Shown piece after piece: positions 1-13,947 of a stretch of 64,000 nt of DNA. Position 1 is the first letter of the stretch. Every line of letters begins with the position of its first letter. The notes below the pieces were generated by a model. That model did no database searches and was not told the origin of the DNA. It was given only the letters and a program-made list of their open reading frames with translations. Made by a program: the position numbers and the translations under genes. Source of the stretch: Salminus brasiliensis (taxonomy: Eukaryota > Chordata > Actinopteri > Characiformes > Bryconidae); the NCBI RefSeq assembly GCF_030463535.1, contig NC_132897.1:6516321-6580320 (forward strand). Reading direction: 5' to 3'.

Positions 1-3000
1 ATAGATATCACACACCATCCGCTACTCTTTATTCGTGTAGGTCTTCTTAGCCTCCATACTGACTGGTGATACATAAACACACTCTCAAACTGTATACTGT
101 GGTCATCATTACTTTAAGATAAAAAGGGTACAATAGAAGTGTGTTGTGGAACTCTGTAGGGCAGTAATGTCCAGTTTGGTCCTATTATGGAAGATAAGGC
201 CTGAAGTTGAGACACAATGTATGGGAAGTAATGGAACTTATATACACAAAAAAAATATTGAAAAATAGTGCGGTTGTGTTCACTAACTAAAAAGGTACTA
301 AAGAGGTAGTGACTGTGTACTCTCGAGGCTGCCACCGTAGTGAAAGTTTGCCCCCCCTAGTGTATTATATATAACCTGTACCTGCCCTTCTTATGCTCTG
401 TCTCTCCAGAGGAAGGAGGAAGGTTTTTAATCATGCCAGATTTCCAGTGAGAATAATTCAGTTGCTTTTTAATGTACTTTATTTTTTCATGATTGTGTGT
501 CTTATTTCTTAGAGAGATTTTTTTTTTTTTTGCAATTCTGGATCCATGTTCTCCTCTACATTTTATATTTAAGGCCTAAGGGGTTCAGAAAGAGCTGCTA
601 TTGCAGAGTACAGCTGCACAGTGATGGCTAAAAGTATATCCACTATAAAAATGACTAACATTTATTCAAATTATTCAGATAATTATGTAACACAGTAGCT
701 CATTTACAGCACTCAATATCAACCTAATTATATATATGCTGTTGCAAATCCAGGTTATATGTTTGTCTTGGCAGATATTTAAATTATAAATATTATTAAC
801 TATATTACTTTAATACTAGTAATACTTTAACTTTAGCCAAGTTTGCTGCTTTGGCAGCTGCGCCTAATTAACTGCAGAACCCGACAATGCTCATGATGAT
901 TAGAGTATGATTAATTGTGTCGCTGTACTGCAGTGCTTTCCAAGAGTGCGTCATGTGCCTCTAACCTGCCCCTGTATGTTTTTTTTTTTTTTTTTAACAG
1001 CCAGCCATGGCTCACAGTAAAGAGGCTAAGTCCATTATATGTGCACAAAGGGAACCAGTTTACAGTCAACAGGCTTTGGCCTGGTCCTCTACACCTGCCA
1101 GCGGTATCCTCGCTGTTCTTACCCCTGCATACAGTATGGCAGTGGTAGCCAACTCGCTCTGTGCTGGCACGTGGCCTTCGTTTGGATGATGCATTGACAA
1201 AATGAGAAGCCTTAGTGTATCCCGGGGTTACTGGCTCCACATTTGTTGTGGTTGCATTCATCAGTCCAACCCTCCATTCTCATTCAAACTACCATCTTTT
1301 GCCTTTAAATAATGAATAATGAAAGAGGAATGCAAATGATTTTGTGTCTTTAAAGGAATCCGTTACACAAAAGCCTTGCATCTCCAAAATTGCAAGCTTA
1401 CAAGCCTGCAGGAAAAAAAAAACAAAAAACAACTCTTGACTTTTAATGACAGAATCATGTTGGACCGTTTCTACTGGTCCATTCCTTATAAATGTTTGAG
1501 ACCATGTAAAGAACGACTGCCAGATTCGCATATAGATAAGACCACTTTATAGTCCATTAAATTTGCATAATATGGAGACCTATTTTTGACAGTCGGATGC
1601 ACAAATACATAGAAATACATAAGGCCTTAAGTCTCCTGCCCTATAGCAGCAGCTGGAATGATGGATGGAAGGGGTGGGGTAGGGTCATCGTAGACCTATT
1701 ATTGTGAAAAAAAGGGCAAAGGGCAAAAATGGAGATGATGATATACTTAATTACAGTGGACAATGACTGAATTTGACTGTGCTAAGGAACAAACAGAAAC
1801 CTCTCCTGACCCAAAAACACACTTATGATGAAGCCAATAGGATGCCCATTGGTATCCATTGTAAGTGTGTTTCAAAGGCCTTAAGTGTTCAGTTCTTCAG
1901 TTCTTTCCTATCCATGTTTTTCAACCATATGGTAGAGATGCAGCAGATGGAGATTAGACAATTCCTTTAACAGTTTTTAGTAATGAGGACAATAGAGCAC
2001 AGTATAGCACAGTTTTGTCGGAAGGAAAGAGGCGTTAAGGAGGGCTCTTGTCGTTGGTTTTCTCCTAGGTGACCGTGCACTCACTCATGTCAGGTCCTTC
2101 TGACTCTGGTTAGACAGGGGATGTTGGTTTGCTGAAGCTTTTATGGCAAATTTTGTTCCAAAAGTCATTTCTGCATTATTCTTTAAATAATATTGCCCCA
2201 GCTTAAGACAATCTAGATGCTATTCTGAAATGCCACTTTCACAGTGTTATTGATCTGAGAAGAGAAGCAGTGGCTGTAACTTTTCTGTTGTAGTATCAAA
2301 CATTTAAGCACATTAGCACAGTGAGCACTTTGTGTTTCTCTGGTGCGTCTGTAGGCTCGAGTTGCTGTATTGACGTTTTCTCGTCCTTCTCTTTCTCAGC
2401 GTATTATGTAATACTTCAGCTTCTCCTGCTTGTAGGTCATTTGTCAAGTAATGTGCAGTGACGAGCGAAATCGAGGTATTGTCCAACACCGTTTGCAAAC
2501 TGCTGGAGCAGTGCTGTGACAGAGTTAGCTGGCCAAGCGGAAGACTACTCCTGCAGCACTCCTGTGCGCCCCCCCCCCCCGAGTTGTGTACTGAACACAA
2601 ATACTCTAAAAAGGTGCTTTTATACAATTTTATTATTATTATTATTATGTTTTGCCAGATTAATACCCATAACATGGACATTCTACACCACTTTGTACCA
2701 ACAGGAGTGATAAAATGACTTGCTGTGTTAAGGTACAGCCCTGTAAGCTAAGTTTTTGAAGTAGTGCCAAATTGAAACCAAAAAAGAAAAGTTTTGTTAT
2801 GGACTAATTTGATTATTTTTTTTAGTTTTTGTTAGCAGTTCTTTTGACATGCTTATTTAAAATGCACCAACTTATATATGTGTATGTTACTGCTTAATCT
2901 TGCTAGCTAGCTAGCAGTTAGTCTCTTAACAAAGGCCGTCCCCAACATGGCGGCCGTCTTGCGCATTTCCCCTCCATGCCATTGGCTTGGATGAAATTCT

Positions 3001-3179
3001 ACAACATAAGCTAGTAGTGTCCACAACAATCGACCAGTTCTGAGTATTAATATGGGATTTGAGCATACTTAGCCTTAGCCTTTTCTTGAAATAATACAAA
3101 CATACTGTAAACTGTAACATCTTATTCGCCTAATGAAGCAACAAAAGCAGGTTTTGGATAATGTAGATTTTGGTTCATA

Positions 3180-3502
3180 ATGGACAACTTTAGAGTGCTC
3201 CCAATCTTTGACACAGCATTTGGGCGTTGGGTTGTAGAGCAGTGGAAGTTGGAACTTCATTCTCTGGTGAAGGAAGCTCCAATGAGTTGTTTTGGGATGG
3301 GTCCAACACCAGTACGTGACCTCTCTAATGCTCTTACAGCTAAATGCAATCGAATCTTCATAGAAGTGTTCCAGCGTCTAGTGTAAATCTCAGAAGAGCA
3401 GAGGCTGCAACAAATGGGTGGACAAGCTCTCTATTAATAGCCTTGATTTGAGAGAGATGTTTGGAATGAAGGAATCTACAAACCTTTGGACGTGTAGTGT
3501 AT
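3180..3502 (+). mobile_element. Tc1-like non-autonomous element, family A, 3' part
   Basis: Shares the internal text of the family (ttgtagagcagtgg, gctcttacagctaaatgcaa) and ends in ctttggacgtgtagtgta, a diverged copy of the terminal repeat. The 5' terminus is missing. Confidence 0.7.
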
Positions 3503-4129
3503 GCCTGGCTTGGCCTGTACTTCTTAAGAATCTGTCTGGCTCATGAAAGCAGTACGCTTAATTGCCTTTCCTAGGGATCTAACTGATCTTCTCTTAAGAC
3601 CTTCATAGGAATTTAACCTTCCACCTACCAACCTTGAACCACTTTAAAAACGTGTCTGATGTGCTGTTTGTGGGTCAGTTCCTTTCTTTAGTGTGCACTG
3701 ACTGAGATCTATTTAGGAGAGAGAGAGACCTGATCCTGGATCAGGAACCCACTGGTCTGGATCTAGGCTGCTGTGTGAACGAGTCTGCCAAGGCAAAGCG
3801 GTCAAGTCCAGAGCCCAGAGGAGTCTCTTCTCAGTCCACTTTCTGTCCTTGATCTAAAATGGCCCCTTTGTCTGCTGTTTCCTCATTCAGACACCCTTTG
3901 ACCCTTTCTCCTTCCACCCCTCCTACCTGCCTGTGGCAGTCTGACGTCCACACCCAGGAACGGGTTGACTGACTGTCACTCCAATAACGTGTGTGTTTGT
4001 TTTCATATAGTTTACGGGGGGAAAATGTCCTGACTTTGTAGGGAAGCTAGAGGAAAAACAGGGCTGAACTGGTTGTGTGTAGACATGAGTTGGTTTGAAC
4101 GTGTATGAACATGTGCATCTGCAGTAGGG

Positions 4130-4290
4130 CCTTATCATGGTTCTTTAGCATTGTCTTCTGGTCCTTGTTGGAGTGGCTCAGATTCTTATGCTTGTTCATT
4201 TTTCCTGCTTCCAACACCCCAACTTCAGGAATTCACTTGCTGCCTAATATGTAGATCCCACCTCTTGACAAGTAATTAATGTTATCCACT
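4130..4290 (-). mobile_element. DNA-transposon fragment, family B
   Basis: Matches the element at 63457-63868 in segments such as tttttcctgcttccaacacc and ttcacttgctgcctaat. Only the half near one end is retained. Confidence 0.55.
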
Positions 4291-4642
4291 TCTCCAAGCT
4301 CCTCCGTTTCTGTTTTACATTGTGTTGTGGGACAATACTGTCAGATATCTTCAGTGAACACTGACCAACTACATGTTTCAACAGGGCAGGAGTGGGCAGG
4401 TGTGGTCCAGGAAGGCCAAATTCCTTCAAAGATGTGTGTTTTTCCTTCTCAAGCACACCTGATTCAGCCCACCTGGTGTTGGCCAGGTTTAGTAGGTGTG
4501 TAGTGCAGCAAAATCAGCAAACTGCGCTGGACTCTTGCCCTTTCTTCCCCACCCCTGCAATAGGAGGGAGTATAATTAGTGCTGGTTAATTAGATTTAGT
4601 GTTGTGCATAAAATATTGAATATGAGAGTGCACACCAAGATG

Positions 4643-5066
4643 CACTATATGTCCAAATGTTTGTGGACACCCCTTCTAATGAATGCGTTTAGCTACTTTA
4701 GGTTGCTTCCATTGCTGACACTCTCTCACACACACACACACACACACAACTTGTCTAGTCCATGTAAGGAAGTACTGTCAATAGAATAGGACTCTGTTAA
4801 GCAGATACACATGAACCTATTGGCACCATACTTAATGCCACACTTGGGCTGGAGGAGTGTTAATCCTCCCCAGCATTGAGTTGTGGAGCAGTAGAACTGT
4901 GGTGGTCAATCCAGTGCATACAGTACATGCGTTGGGGATGAGGTGTGGTGGTGATCTATTAGAAAGTGATCCCTGGATAGTAGAGACAGTTACTCCAACA
5001 AAAGCAGGAGAAACCCTTGATTTTGGAAGAAACAATGAATGAGCAGGTGTCCCAGTAGGATAATGT
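4643..5066 (+). mobile_element. Tc1-like non-autonomous element, family A
   Basis: Starts cactatatgtccaaatgt and ends in caggtgtcccagtaggat, the two arms of an imperfect terminal inverted repeat. The interior carries the family landmarks (attgagttgtggagcagta, acagttactccaacaaaagc) and an inserted CA microsatellite. Confidence 0.8.
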
Positions 5067-5155
5067 CAACCTATGATTTAAAACTAGATAGAGACACATG
5101 AGTGAGTTCAGCAACTTTACTGTGCACCCATTATTGACATTGGTATTCAGTTGTG

Positions 5156-5466
5156 CATGCACATGTGTCTACGGTCAAAATGCCCAATGCCATTCGGTGG
5201 CTAGAGGGGCATAAATCCTGCTGGAGTGCTGAAGGCTCCAGCCAATACCTCTGGGATAGGTTTGAGCAGCAGTGTTGACCTATAACTAATCATCCATAAT
5301 CAGTACCTGACCTCACTAATGCTCTCATGGTGGAATGCCATCAAATCCTCACAGCAGTGTTCCAAAATGGAAGAGGAGAGGGTGAACAAGCTCCCTTTTA
5401 TCATCCTTGATTTCGAAAGCAGCTCTAAAGGAGCAGGTGTCTACAAACTTTTGCACATATAGGGTA
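5156..5466 (+). mobile_element. Tc1-like non-autonomous element, family A, second copy in tandem
   Basis: A diverged, 5'-truncated copy directly after the previous one, ending tgtctacaaacttttgcaca. It may have inserted into or been duplicated from its neighbour. Confidence 0.7.
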
Positions 5467-5979
5467 CTTGAAAGGCTATTTACCAACCTACCAAGCTTCT
5501 CCACACTCAAATCTCGGTCTTTTTATGGAGCCCTTTGAAGCACCTTTATTTTTAGGAGTGTGCGGTGTGTCTGTCAGTCTCTTACTGTTTGAGGGACCTT
5601 AAAATATGCATTATCATCATGAGAACCGTTTTTTCTTCTTTTTTTTTGGGCTGTTACGAGATCTTACGAGAGGTCTATTGTCTTTCTTTTGAGAAATGGC
5701 CCATTCTCATATTACATCATTGTCTGCTCCTTTCTGCATTCGCCCACCCTCCAGACAAGTAGACATAACGTAGACGTAATACAGCATTCATAATTACCCC
5801 AAAATTTGTGTTTCAGCAGACAGCAGGCACTGGGGCGCTCTGTGTACTTCCAGTAGACCCTGCGGCCCACTGCTCTGACCAAAGTGCTGTTTTGTTTGTT
5901 ATTATGGTCCTGCTTAGTGGATTCCTTCTGCTCCCTGTTCGGGACCATCATGTCGTAAGCCTCTCAGTGTGTAATAGGA

Positions 5980-5981
<2 letters not shown>

Positions 5982-6054
<73 letters not shown>
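5982..6054 (+). repeat. (TG)n microsatellite
   Basis: About 36 TG units. Confidence 0.97.
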
Positions 6055-6056
<2 letters not shown>

Positions 6057-6378
6057 GTGGCTGTTTCACAGCAGTGTTTTCTCAAACATGCTCTTCTTCT
6101 TTTTTTCCTCTCTTCCTGTGCTGACACTGCATGTAGCGAGAGAGGAAAGGTCAGTGGAAGAACAGTTTGAAGCTGATTGAAGGAGAGGGAGGTAGGAATG
6201 ATTGACAGCTGTCTAAGAAAGGAGCAAAGTTGTCATCCGCCTGTCTGCACTTATCACAATGCTTGACAGGCCCCCAGTCTCAGCCGACGTAAACTCGCCC
6301 TCACACGTGCATGCTCAACATGTTCATGTGTGTGTTTTATACAGGGTCACAGGGTTCAAGGACCTGAAAACCCTTATA

Positions 6379-6885
6379 GACTGATCAGCCATAAGAGTCT
6401 TAAAGAGTTTCACTATTTACAGCTGAAATGAAAAGCATTGATTGTCTTCTGTCAGGGTGGGTATATTAGATAGCAAGTGAACAGTCAGTTTTTGAAAAGC
6501 AGGAAAAATGGCCAAGCATAAGAATCTGAGCCACTTTGACAAGAACTAAACTATGATGGATACACAACTGGGTCAGAGTATCTCCAAAACGTCAAGCGGG
6601 GCTGTTCTCTGTATGCTGTAGGTGCTTGGTAGGTTAGTACCTTGCAAAAGTGTTCCAAAAAAGTCCATCTGGTGAACCGGCAATAGGGTCATGGGCACCT
6701 ACGGCATATTGATGGGATCTATGAAGGTCCCTTGTCACAACTTGCAGTACTATAGTGATCTGCTGCTAACATCTTCGTGCCAGATACCACAGGACACCTT
6801 CAGAGGTCTTGTGGAGTCCAAGGCTCAAAAGGTCAGATCTGTTGTGACAGGGGGCCTTTTCAATATTGGGCAGGTGGTGCTAATG
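6379..6885 (+). mobile_element. Tc1-like DNA transposon remnant, family B
   Basis: Begins actgatcagccataagag, the usual end of this fish family, and contains degraded transposase-derived text (actgggtcagagtatctcca, tggtgaaccggcaatagg) in the + direction. Ends around ggtggtgctaatgt. It has no intact reading frame. Confidence 0.75.
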
Positions 6886-7267
6886 TATGAGAAATGCAGT
6901 GTGGTGGTCATACTCATTGGCATGAAGTTGAAGCTCTAGCTCTAGACACAGTGCAACCAGTCATGCACCGCGCGCATGCGGCAGCATCTCCATTAAAGTA
7001 AATAGGATGTGGCGAGGTGAGGTGGCAAGTGGGCACGTACCGTAAGGTTACCGGGTGGTACGGGCTATTCCCACATAGCACACCGCACACTCTCCATGCA
7101 CTCTCAGTACAAATACACGCACCGTTACACTCCTAGTTGTTTGTGAGGGGAACAAGTTACAAAATCAGCAGCAGTTTATTGGTGCTGTAGGTTAGCTCTG
7201 TAGGTTGTTCTCTGATGTTCGTCAAAAAGAAGAACGCTTCTGTCTTGTAAATGTATGAAAACAAACT

Positions 7268-7268
<1 letters not shown>

Positions 7269-7298
<30 letters not shown>
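7269..7298 (+). repeat. (CA)n microsatellite
   Basis: About 15 CA units. Confidence 0.95.
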
Positions 7299-7302
<4 letters not shown>

Positions 7303-8034
7303 CTCAGTTGTTAGCGTGCTGACTGCACACACACGTGATTTGTGGTGTGCCACTAGGCCTTGCACTGTCTGAGATTCTGCTCTCCTGCTTCTGCTTATTA
7401 GTGAGCAGGAAAAGGAAAAAGTCACCAAGACAAGAAGGACAGGGCGACTTTACTGGATTTAGTAAACACAGGTAAATTGACACATCCATAATGAACAGCA
7501 GTAACTAGTAGGTCACTGCATTGCTAAATTTAGTGCTTGGGGTGATTCTATCAAAGACTATTTAGATATTTGTGTGACATTCCTTGACCAGACATTCCTG
7601 GAATGGTGCAGTGAGGTTAATCGGCTGGCACTGGTTTTAGGAGTTAATGCTGAGAATGAGTAGGCCTCCCCCCCAATGATAAGATCAATGACAGATTAAG
7701 GCTCTTATTTCCTGACTAATGAAATAATTTTTCATCTGTCAGTATGTTTGTCCATGTTGTAAATGGGTAAGTCATTTTTCATGATGTTCACATGTTGGGG
7801 CCATTTCTTGCTCAAGAACATTGGGCTGTCCTTCGCTTATTTACTCTAGAAAGTCAGTAAAGTTGGCTGGTGCAATCTTGGATGAAGTTGCACAATGTAG
7901 TATTTACTGCCCTGTTCGTTCACCACCCACAAACGCTGCTTTCATGACAACTATTGCTAGGCCGACCAAAATGTGGAGATTGCAAACAATCTTATTCAAC
8001 CTAATGAGAAATTGCAAGTCGCATTTTGTCAAAA

Positions 8035-8160
8035 TACACTATGTGGATAAAAGTGTTGGGACACCTGCTCATTCATTGTGTCTTCTGAAATCAAGGGTAT
8101 TAAATAGCGTTGCGTTAGTCACCCCCAACTCTAATTCGTTTGTAGGGTGTTTTGAAGGTT
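8035..8160 (-). mobile_element. Tc1-like family A fragment
   Basis: Starts tacactatgtggataaaagt and ttgggacacctgctcattca, the reverse-orientation terminus of family A; truncated after about 125 bp. Confidence 0.7.
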
Positions 8161-9335
8161 ATTTGTAGTCTGCCTTAATTTGACATAGTCAACATAATCC
8201 AGCTCAGCAGCATGGCAGAAAACTCAAGGCTCTAAACAAAGACGTCTGCAGTTTCTCTTTCATTTGGCTGAGAACTCTCTATCGCTCTGCTACATCTCTA
8301 TCGCACTGCTATCACTCTGTAATGCTTGTCCAGCCTTGTAGGAGAACGTGTTTGTGGGCGGGGCCTTCTGTTAAAAAGCCCTGTTGCAGATCAGTAACCA
8401 GTCCTGCTGTCCTCTTCTTTAATATTTATATTCATTATGTTAGAACCAGAGTAAACTTCGCTGTCCTGTTTGAAGAAATACCATCTTTTATTTACAGACT
8501 CCAGTGATTCATTAAGCGGTTGTAGCAGTCGTGTAACTCTGTTAGCAGGGTTGCAAAGTCGACCCTTTTCACCACTTTTTTTTTTTTTTCCCCTCAAATG
8601 ATCGGTTTTCTCAAGCCTTACAGCAGCAGAACTTCAGCAGAACGTCCTGTTTATAGTCATAGGCGGATTCATAAATCCTGGCCCCCGGGGGCATAAACTC
8701 CTGCAGGGCCCTAAATCAACACTGTGGTGGTTTCATGCCAGCTCCGATGTAAGGCACCGCTGCCATCTACAGTCATTTTATTGATTTTGATGAGTAGTGT
8801 GTAGTTCTACAAAACCCCAGCCTGTCAGTTAGGACAGCAAAGACAGTGAGGACTGACAGTGGAATTACAATGAAATCAGAACCATCCATTGCCAGCTGTT
8901 TAGTGTTTTGAGGTTCAGATTTTAAAACTTTCTCTTTATGTTCTGTAAAGTGAAATACGCAGCTGGTCAGTGTTGGTCAAACATTGTCTCCTGCTAAATG
9001 TTCAAAAGCTTTTCAACTCCATATATACCTTTATTTGGCCTTGAGGATTCCCCATTTTTTACTGTCTTTTAAGTCTTTACTGAGTGAGGGGCTCTAGTGG
9101 CTGGCATTCTTGGGCCGTTGGTAATCTGCCTCTGCCTTTGTTTTAAGTCAAATGATATGATAATTCATTTCCCATTCATTAATCTGAGCAAGTTTTGATA
9201 ATTCAACTTGCACATTATTTGCAATAACGTTTATATATGAATTGGCATTAGAAATATGAATTCCTTTAGCTTTACTCTTCTCTGAACTACTGTTGACTGG
9301 GAAATTACGGAGTTTCTGCGCAGCTTGCAGTGTGG

Positions 9336-9404
<69 letters not shown>
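9336..9404 (+). repeat. (GT)n microsatellite
   Basis: About 34 GT units. Confidence 0.97.
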
Positions 9405-9410
<6 letters not shown>

Positions 9411-10098
9411 GCAGGTCATTGGTCATTGTAGTTGAGTGCTTCCATAGCCCAATGGAAGCACTGACCTCCATAATTGAAGATAAAAGTAATTGAGTAATTT
9501 GCCAACTATTTTAGCAATTAATCAAGTAATTAGACACCACAAATGGACTTGACTGCATAATAAAAGAGGCCATACATTATAGAAAAACCTCCATTGAAAA
9601 ACTCTAAGAAGCAATATGAGTCCTTATAAATACTGAATGTGTGAGTCGGGCTCGGGCTAACAGACATAACAGACTTCTGGGAGATTTTAAATTGTGCATT
9701 GATGTAATGTAAATTACCAACTGATCATTTATTACAATTCAGTGATCAGTTTTAATCGGATCATTATGACAGCCCTATCAAAGCTTAACTGAACTTAGAT
9801 TGTGTGTGTGAGTGGTGTTGTGGGTTGGTGAAGATGTCTAGGAAAAGCACTTTGGGTGCATACTAAAGGGTAGTGTGTGTGGTGCTGGAGGGCGTAGGGG
9901 AAGTGTGTGTGTGTGTGTGTGTGTGGAAGAGGAGGGAGAAGAAAGACCAACATTGTTTTAACCAGAGGGAGTGATGACTCAGCGAGAACTGGCTTGTGGA
10001 AACTGGCTTGTGTGTGTCTGTGTGTGAGTATGTGCGCGTGACCCAAGCATGCATGTCTTCGCATCGGTTTGCATCAGCAGTTACAAATGGCTGACTCA

Positions 10099-10503
10099 TG
10101 CTATATGTCCAAATGTATGTGGACACCTCTTCTAATGAATGCATTTAGCTAGTTTAAGTTGCACCCATTGCTGACATACAAATACAGCTTGTGTAGTGCC
10201 TGTAAAGCAGTACTGCTAATAGAAAAGGATGTCCTCTTAGTGTGGAGCAGTGGAACTGCGTTCTCTGGATTGATGGTGCTCCATCCAATACTTTTGGGAT
10301 GAGGTGGGGTAGTGATCATCTGACATCTTGACCTCAGGAACGCTCTTGTCGCTGAATGCAATCAAATTCTCACAGCAGTGTTCCAAAATCTAGTAGAAAG
10401 CCTTCCAGCCAGTCAATATAGATTTACTCCAACAAAAGCAGGATATCCTTGATTTCATAAGAATGAATGAGCAAGTGTCCCAAAACTTTTGTCCATTTAG
10501 GAC
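10099..10503 (+). mobile_element. Tc1-like non-autonomous element, family A
   Basis: Ends ctatatgtccaaatgtatgt and cccaaaacttttgtccattt; full-length copy of about 400 bp with the family interior. Confidence 0.8.
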
Positions 10504-10744
10504 TGTGTGGCAAAGTGTGGGTGTGTTGGTGTGTGTGCACTGATGAAGTAATGGGCCACGGAGAGAGAATCAGATCCACACTGACCCAGTGTTTAGTTGC
10601 TGTAAGCTTGCCAGCAATGCTGTCAGGACGTTGCCTCATCCCCTGTTGCGTAGCATGCAGTAGGCCAGGCACTGCGGCGGCTGTCTGAAGCCTCTTCACC
10701 ACAGCCAGTCGTGACCCTCAAATGTGTGGCTGTAAGGCTGCATA

Positions 10745-11125
10745 TTATATTACTTGCTAATCATTATTCAAAATGTCCTGATAAAGATATTTAAACCCCC
10801 AGTCTGATCAGAGTCTCTAAATGCTGATTATGAGATGCTACTGATCTGATCTTTGTGTGTTTGTATAAAAAATCCAACCCCACAGTTTAGATCAGATGAG
10901 CTGCTGATTAATATATTCAGTAAAATCCCTTTATTTTCAGTTTTAATTTCTATAATGATACATTCTGGACTGATTAATAGTCAAGACTTAATTAAAAATA
11001 ATTATAGTGTGTTTAATATCTTCTAATCCAGTCTGACTCTCCTCCCTGACCAATCAGCTCCCAGCTCCTTTACAATGCTGCAGTCTAATCACTTCCTCTG
11101 TGTGTGTGTGTGTGTGTGTAGCGGT
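10745..11125 (-). repeat. dispersed repeat, family D, reverse copy
   Basis: The stretch around tctgactctcctccctgacc and aatcagctcccagctccttt is the reverse complement of 19740-20060. It was not assigned to a known class; it ends at a GT microsatellite (11099-11120). Confidence 0.65.
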
Positions 11126-11272
11126 ACTGATATCTGTTGTTATTTGTTGACTTCGGGTGTGAAACAACTGGCTTATAGTGTGGTGAATGGGCTATGATTT
11201 GGTTTACGTGTTGGCCTACTCCTCCCCTTTCTATATGCGCTCTTCAGTGCTGGTTTAAAAACAAAGAAAGCC

Positions 11273-11540
11273 GGGAGCTCTGAGTGGCCCAGTAGATTAA
11301 AGCACTGCCACTTTGAGCTGAGGAACGCTGGTTCGAATGCCGGGTCACGCTGCTTGCTGTCAGCAGCGTCAGAAAGAGCACAATTGGCCCTGCTCCCAGG
11401 GGTGAGTTGATGCCACGTTCTCCCCACGTCACTCCTAGTGTGTTGTTGGTCAGCACAGGTGGCTGTAAGCTGTTGTTCTTGGCTCCACATGTGTCTGGGG
11501 AGACTTGCTCGTCTGAAGCCTCCTAGTCTTTAAGGTTTTG
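11273..11540 (+). mobile_element. tRNA-derived SINE
   Basis: The pol III A-box region (gagtggcccagtagattaaa) and B box (ggttcgaatgcc, 11330s) are spaced as in a tRNA, followed by a conserved SINE body (gtcagaaagagcacaattgg). The element has no tRNA fold of its own. Confidence 0.75.
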
Positions 11541-11782
11541 ATAGTGATAGTGGCCTAGTTCTTCGGGGAACCAAAAGTGGTTATTCCAGGGCATAACTCA
11601 AAGACCTTCTAAGAAAACAGCCTTGCATACAAAATATATTTTACATGAGAAGGTAAAAATCTTCATTTCAATGGATGTCAATGCAGAAATATCCTTTTTT
11701 AAATGATTGAACCATTTCTATGGGGCATCGTTCAACCAATCACAGTTCCAGATGTTTCTGTTGGTGTTCTGATGAATCAAGG

Positions 11783-12494
11783 TACACTATATGTCCAAAT
11801 GTTGCCCCTGGGCACCCCTTCTAATGAATGCATTCAACTACTTTACATTGCACCCTTTGCTGATACAGATGTGCAAATGCCCACATTTACATTTTACATT
11901 AACAGCATTTAGCAGATGCTCTTATCCAGAGCGACTTACAAAAGTTCTTTGCTGTTTACTCAAGAATTACCTTAACTAGTTTGAATAGACTAAAAATTAA
12001 CTAAACTTTTTTTACAAAAAAAAAAAGTTACCTCTAAGCTTAGACACTACTAAACAGTCTAACACACACCCACAGCTTGTCTAGGCCCTCTACAGAAGTA
12101 CTGTCCATAGATTAGGACACACTGGAGCAGATAAACATGAACCCATTGCCACCATGCCTAATGCCAGATGTGGGCTAGAGGGGAGTAAAGCCCCCCAACA
12201 TTGAGCTGCGTAGCAGTAGATATGTGTTCTCTGGAATGATTATGCTCTATCCGGTACTTTTGCAGAAGAGGTTAGGTGTTAATCATCCAACATCTTAACT
12301 AATGCATCCTGACTAACACTTTTGTCACTGAATGCAGTCAAATCCACATTCTGCAATACTCCAAAATCTACTAGAAAGCCTTTCCTAGACAGAAGACAGT
12401 TACTCCAACACAAGCAGAATACACTTTTTTTTTAACCCCTTGACTTAAAAAGAAACGCTAAAAGAACAGGTGTCCCCATACTTTTGACAGTATA
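11783..12494 (+). mobile_element. Tc1-like family A element interrupted by a LINE/SINE tail
   Basis: Terminal sequences tacactatatgtccaaatgt and ccatacttttgacagtata bracket a copy enlarged by an insertion at about 11883-12060, whose start (agcagatgctcttatccaga) is the 3' tail common to fish LINE/SINEs. This shows nested insertion. Confidence 0.75.
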
Positions 12495-12779
12495 ACTGTG
12501 CAATGAAAAGTAAATGATTACGGTGAAGGTGGCTTTGTGTAATCTGGGTGTTAAATGACTAGTGCATTTGAATGTGATGCAAGGCAGAACCCAGTCACAG
12601 TATGTAGCAGTAGCGCTATGTCCATGTTTTGCAGCCCTGCGTGAGCTTATTCGCCATCTGTTGATACATATTTTGGGATGTTCACAACCATGTACTCTAC
12701 ACCCTCAAAAATAAGGGTGCTACAGAAGGTTCTTTGAGTGATGCCCTAGGAGAACCGGTTTTGACGAACCTGTGTAACC

Positions 12780-13165
12780 TGTGTAACCTCAGTAGCAAAG
12801 GTTTGGTAGTAGAATGGGACACCCGTAAGCCTAGGGTCGCCATTCCCAGTGACTGGTATCAAAAGGTCAGGCCGTAGCATTGGGCTGAGGAGCGGTGGAA
12901 CTCCAGAGAGTATGAGCTCCATCCAGTATCTTTGGGATGAATTGGAATACCATTTCTGATCCAGAGCCATCCGGCATCTGACCTCACTAGTGCTCTTGTG
13001 GCTTTTCACAGCAGTGGTCCAGCATCAAGTGTAAAGCACTTTGCAGAAGAGTAGAGGCTGCTACTGCAGCAAAGGGTGCAAGAACTCCCTGTTAATGCCC
13101 TTGATATCAGAAGTAATACTGAAAGAGCAACTGTTTGTTACAAAAAGTATTGTGCTCATCTAATG
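12780..13165 (+). mobile_element. Tc1-like family A copy, diverged
   Basis: Recognised by gcattgggctgaggagcggt, ctccatccagtatctttggg and a 3' end with acaaaaagtattgtgctca. The 5' end is not clear. Confidence 0.6.
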
Positions 13166-13348
13166 CATATCGTTGTCCAGCTAAAAACGTTATACTCTCC
13201 AAAATAGCAACATTACAGGAGAAGGAAAAACCTTCAGTGTAAAGAAATCTTTATTCAAAGCCTTTTTGGAGCATTTCTATTGGTCCGTTCAATCGCCTGA
13301 TTCAAATTATGTCTAGAGAGACAAGGTGACCATATATATTGTATTTCT

Positions 13349-13352
<4 letters not shown>

Positions 13353-13416
<64 letters not shown>
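13353..13416 (+). repeat. (TC)n microsatellite
   Basis: About 32 uninterrupted TC units. Confidence 0.97.
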
Positions 13417-13419
<3 letters not shown>

Positions 13420-13940
13420 TTCTTACTGTCTGCTACTACTTGCTCTCTCGCTCTGTTACCACAGGCATGCAACTAGCAGGCTTGTTAAGGCATGGGCTAA
13501 TTGTTGCACAAGGCAGAGCTGCAACAAGATCTAATAACACCACTGTCAAAGAAACCATGCTTTACATAATGGATCACCCTGTATTTAAGACACTGTATAG
13601 TTTACCCAACTGCTGCCCTCGACCAATCACAGCCGTCTTGTTAATGATTTAGCGGTAGTCTGAAACATAAGGACGTGGCTGGGGAGGATTCAGTAAATCA
13701 AATCCAAGTCCTGCTCACGCTTCACAAAGCTACGTTCTGTCTCCTCTTCGTCCTTTCCAGCAGGGGAATAGGCCTCTCCTTGTTTCCTTCTCTGTCAGAT
13801 TGGTTATGAGTTTCCTTTGCTGAGATTGAAGTAACAGTGGGCTCCTTCTCCGAGCTTTAGTAATATGATGGGCCGCAGCAGGGTGAGGGTTGTGAGGTGT
13901 TTCTAACGTTCTGAATTCTGGCCTACATAAATTTAAGTGC

Positions 13941-13947
<7 letters not shown>

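Noticed and set aside
2569..2580. C-run with overlapping short frames on both strands
   Set aside because: Short frames of 64-122 codons around a homopolymer and an ATT repeat show no protein similarity or splice support.
11325..11345. tRNA-like B boxes here and near 21035, 27663 and 62660
   Set aside because: Each belongs to a SINE; no cloverleaf with acceptor stem and anticodon loop can be drawn, so no tRNA gene is called.
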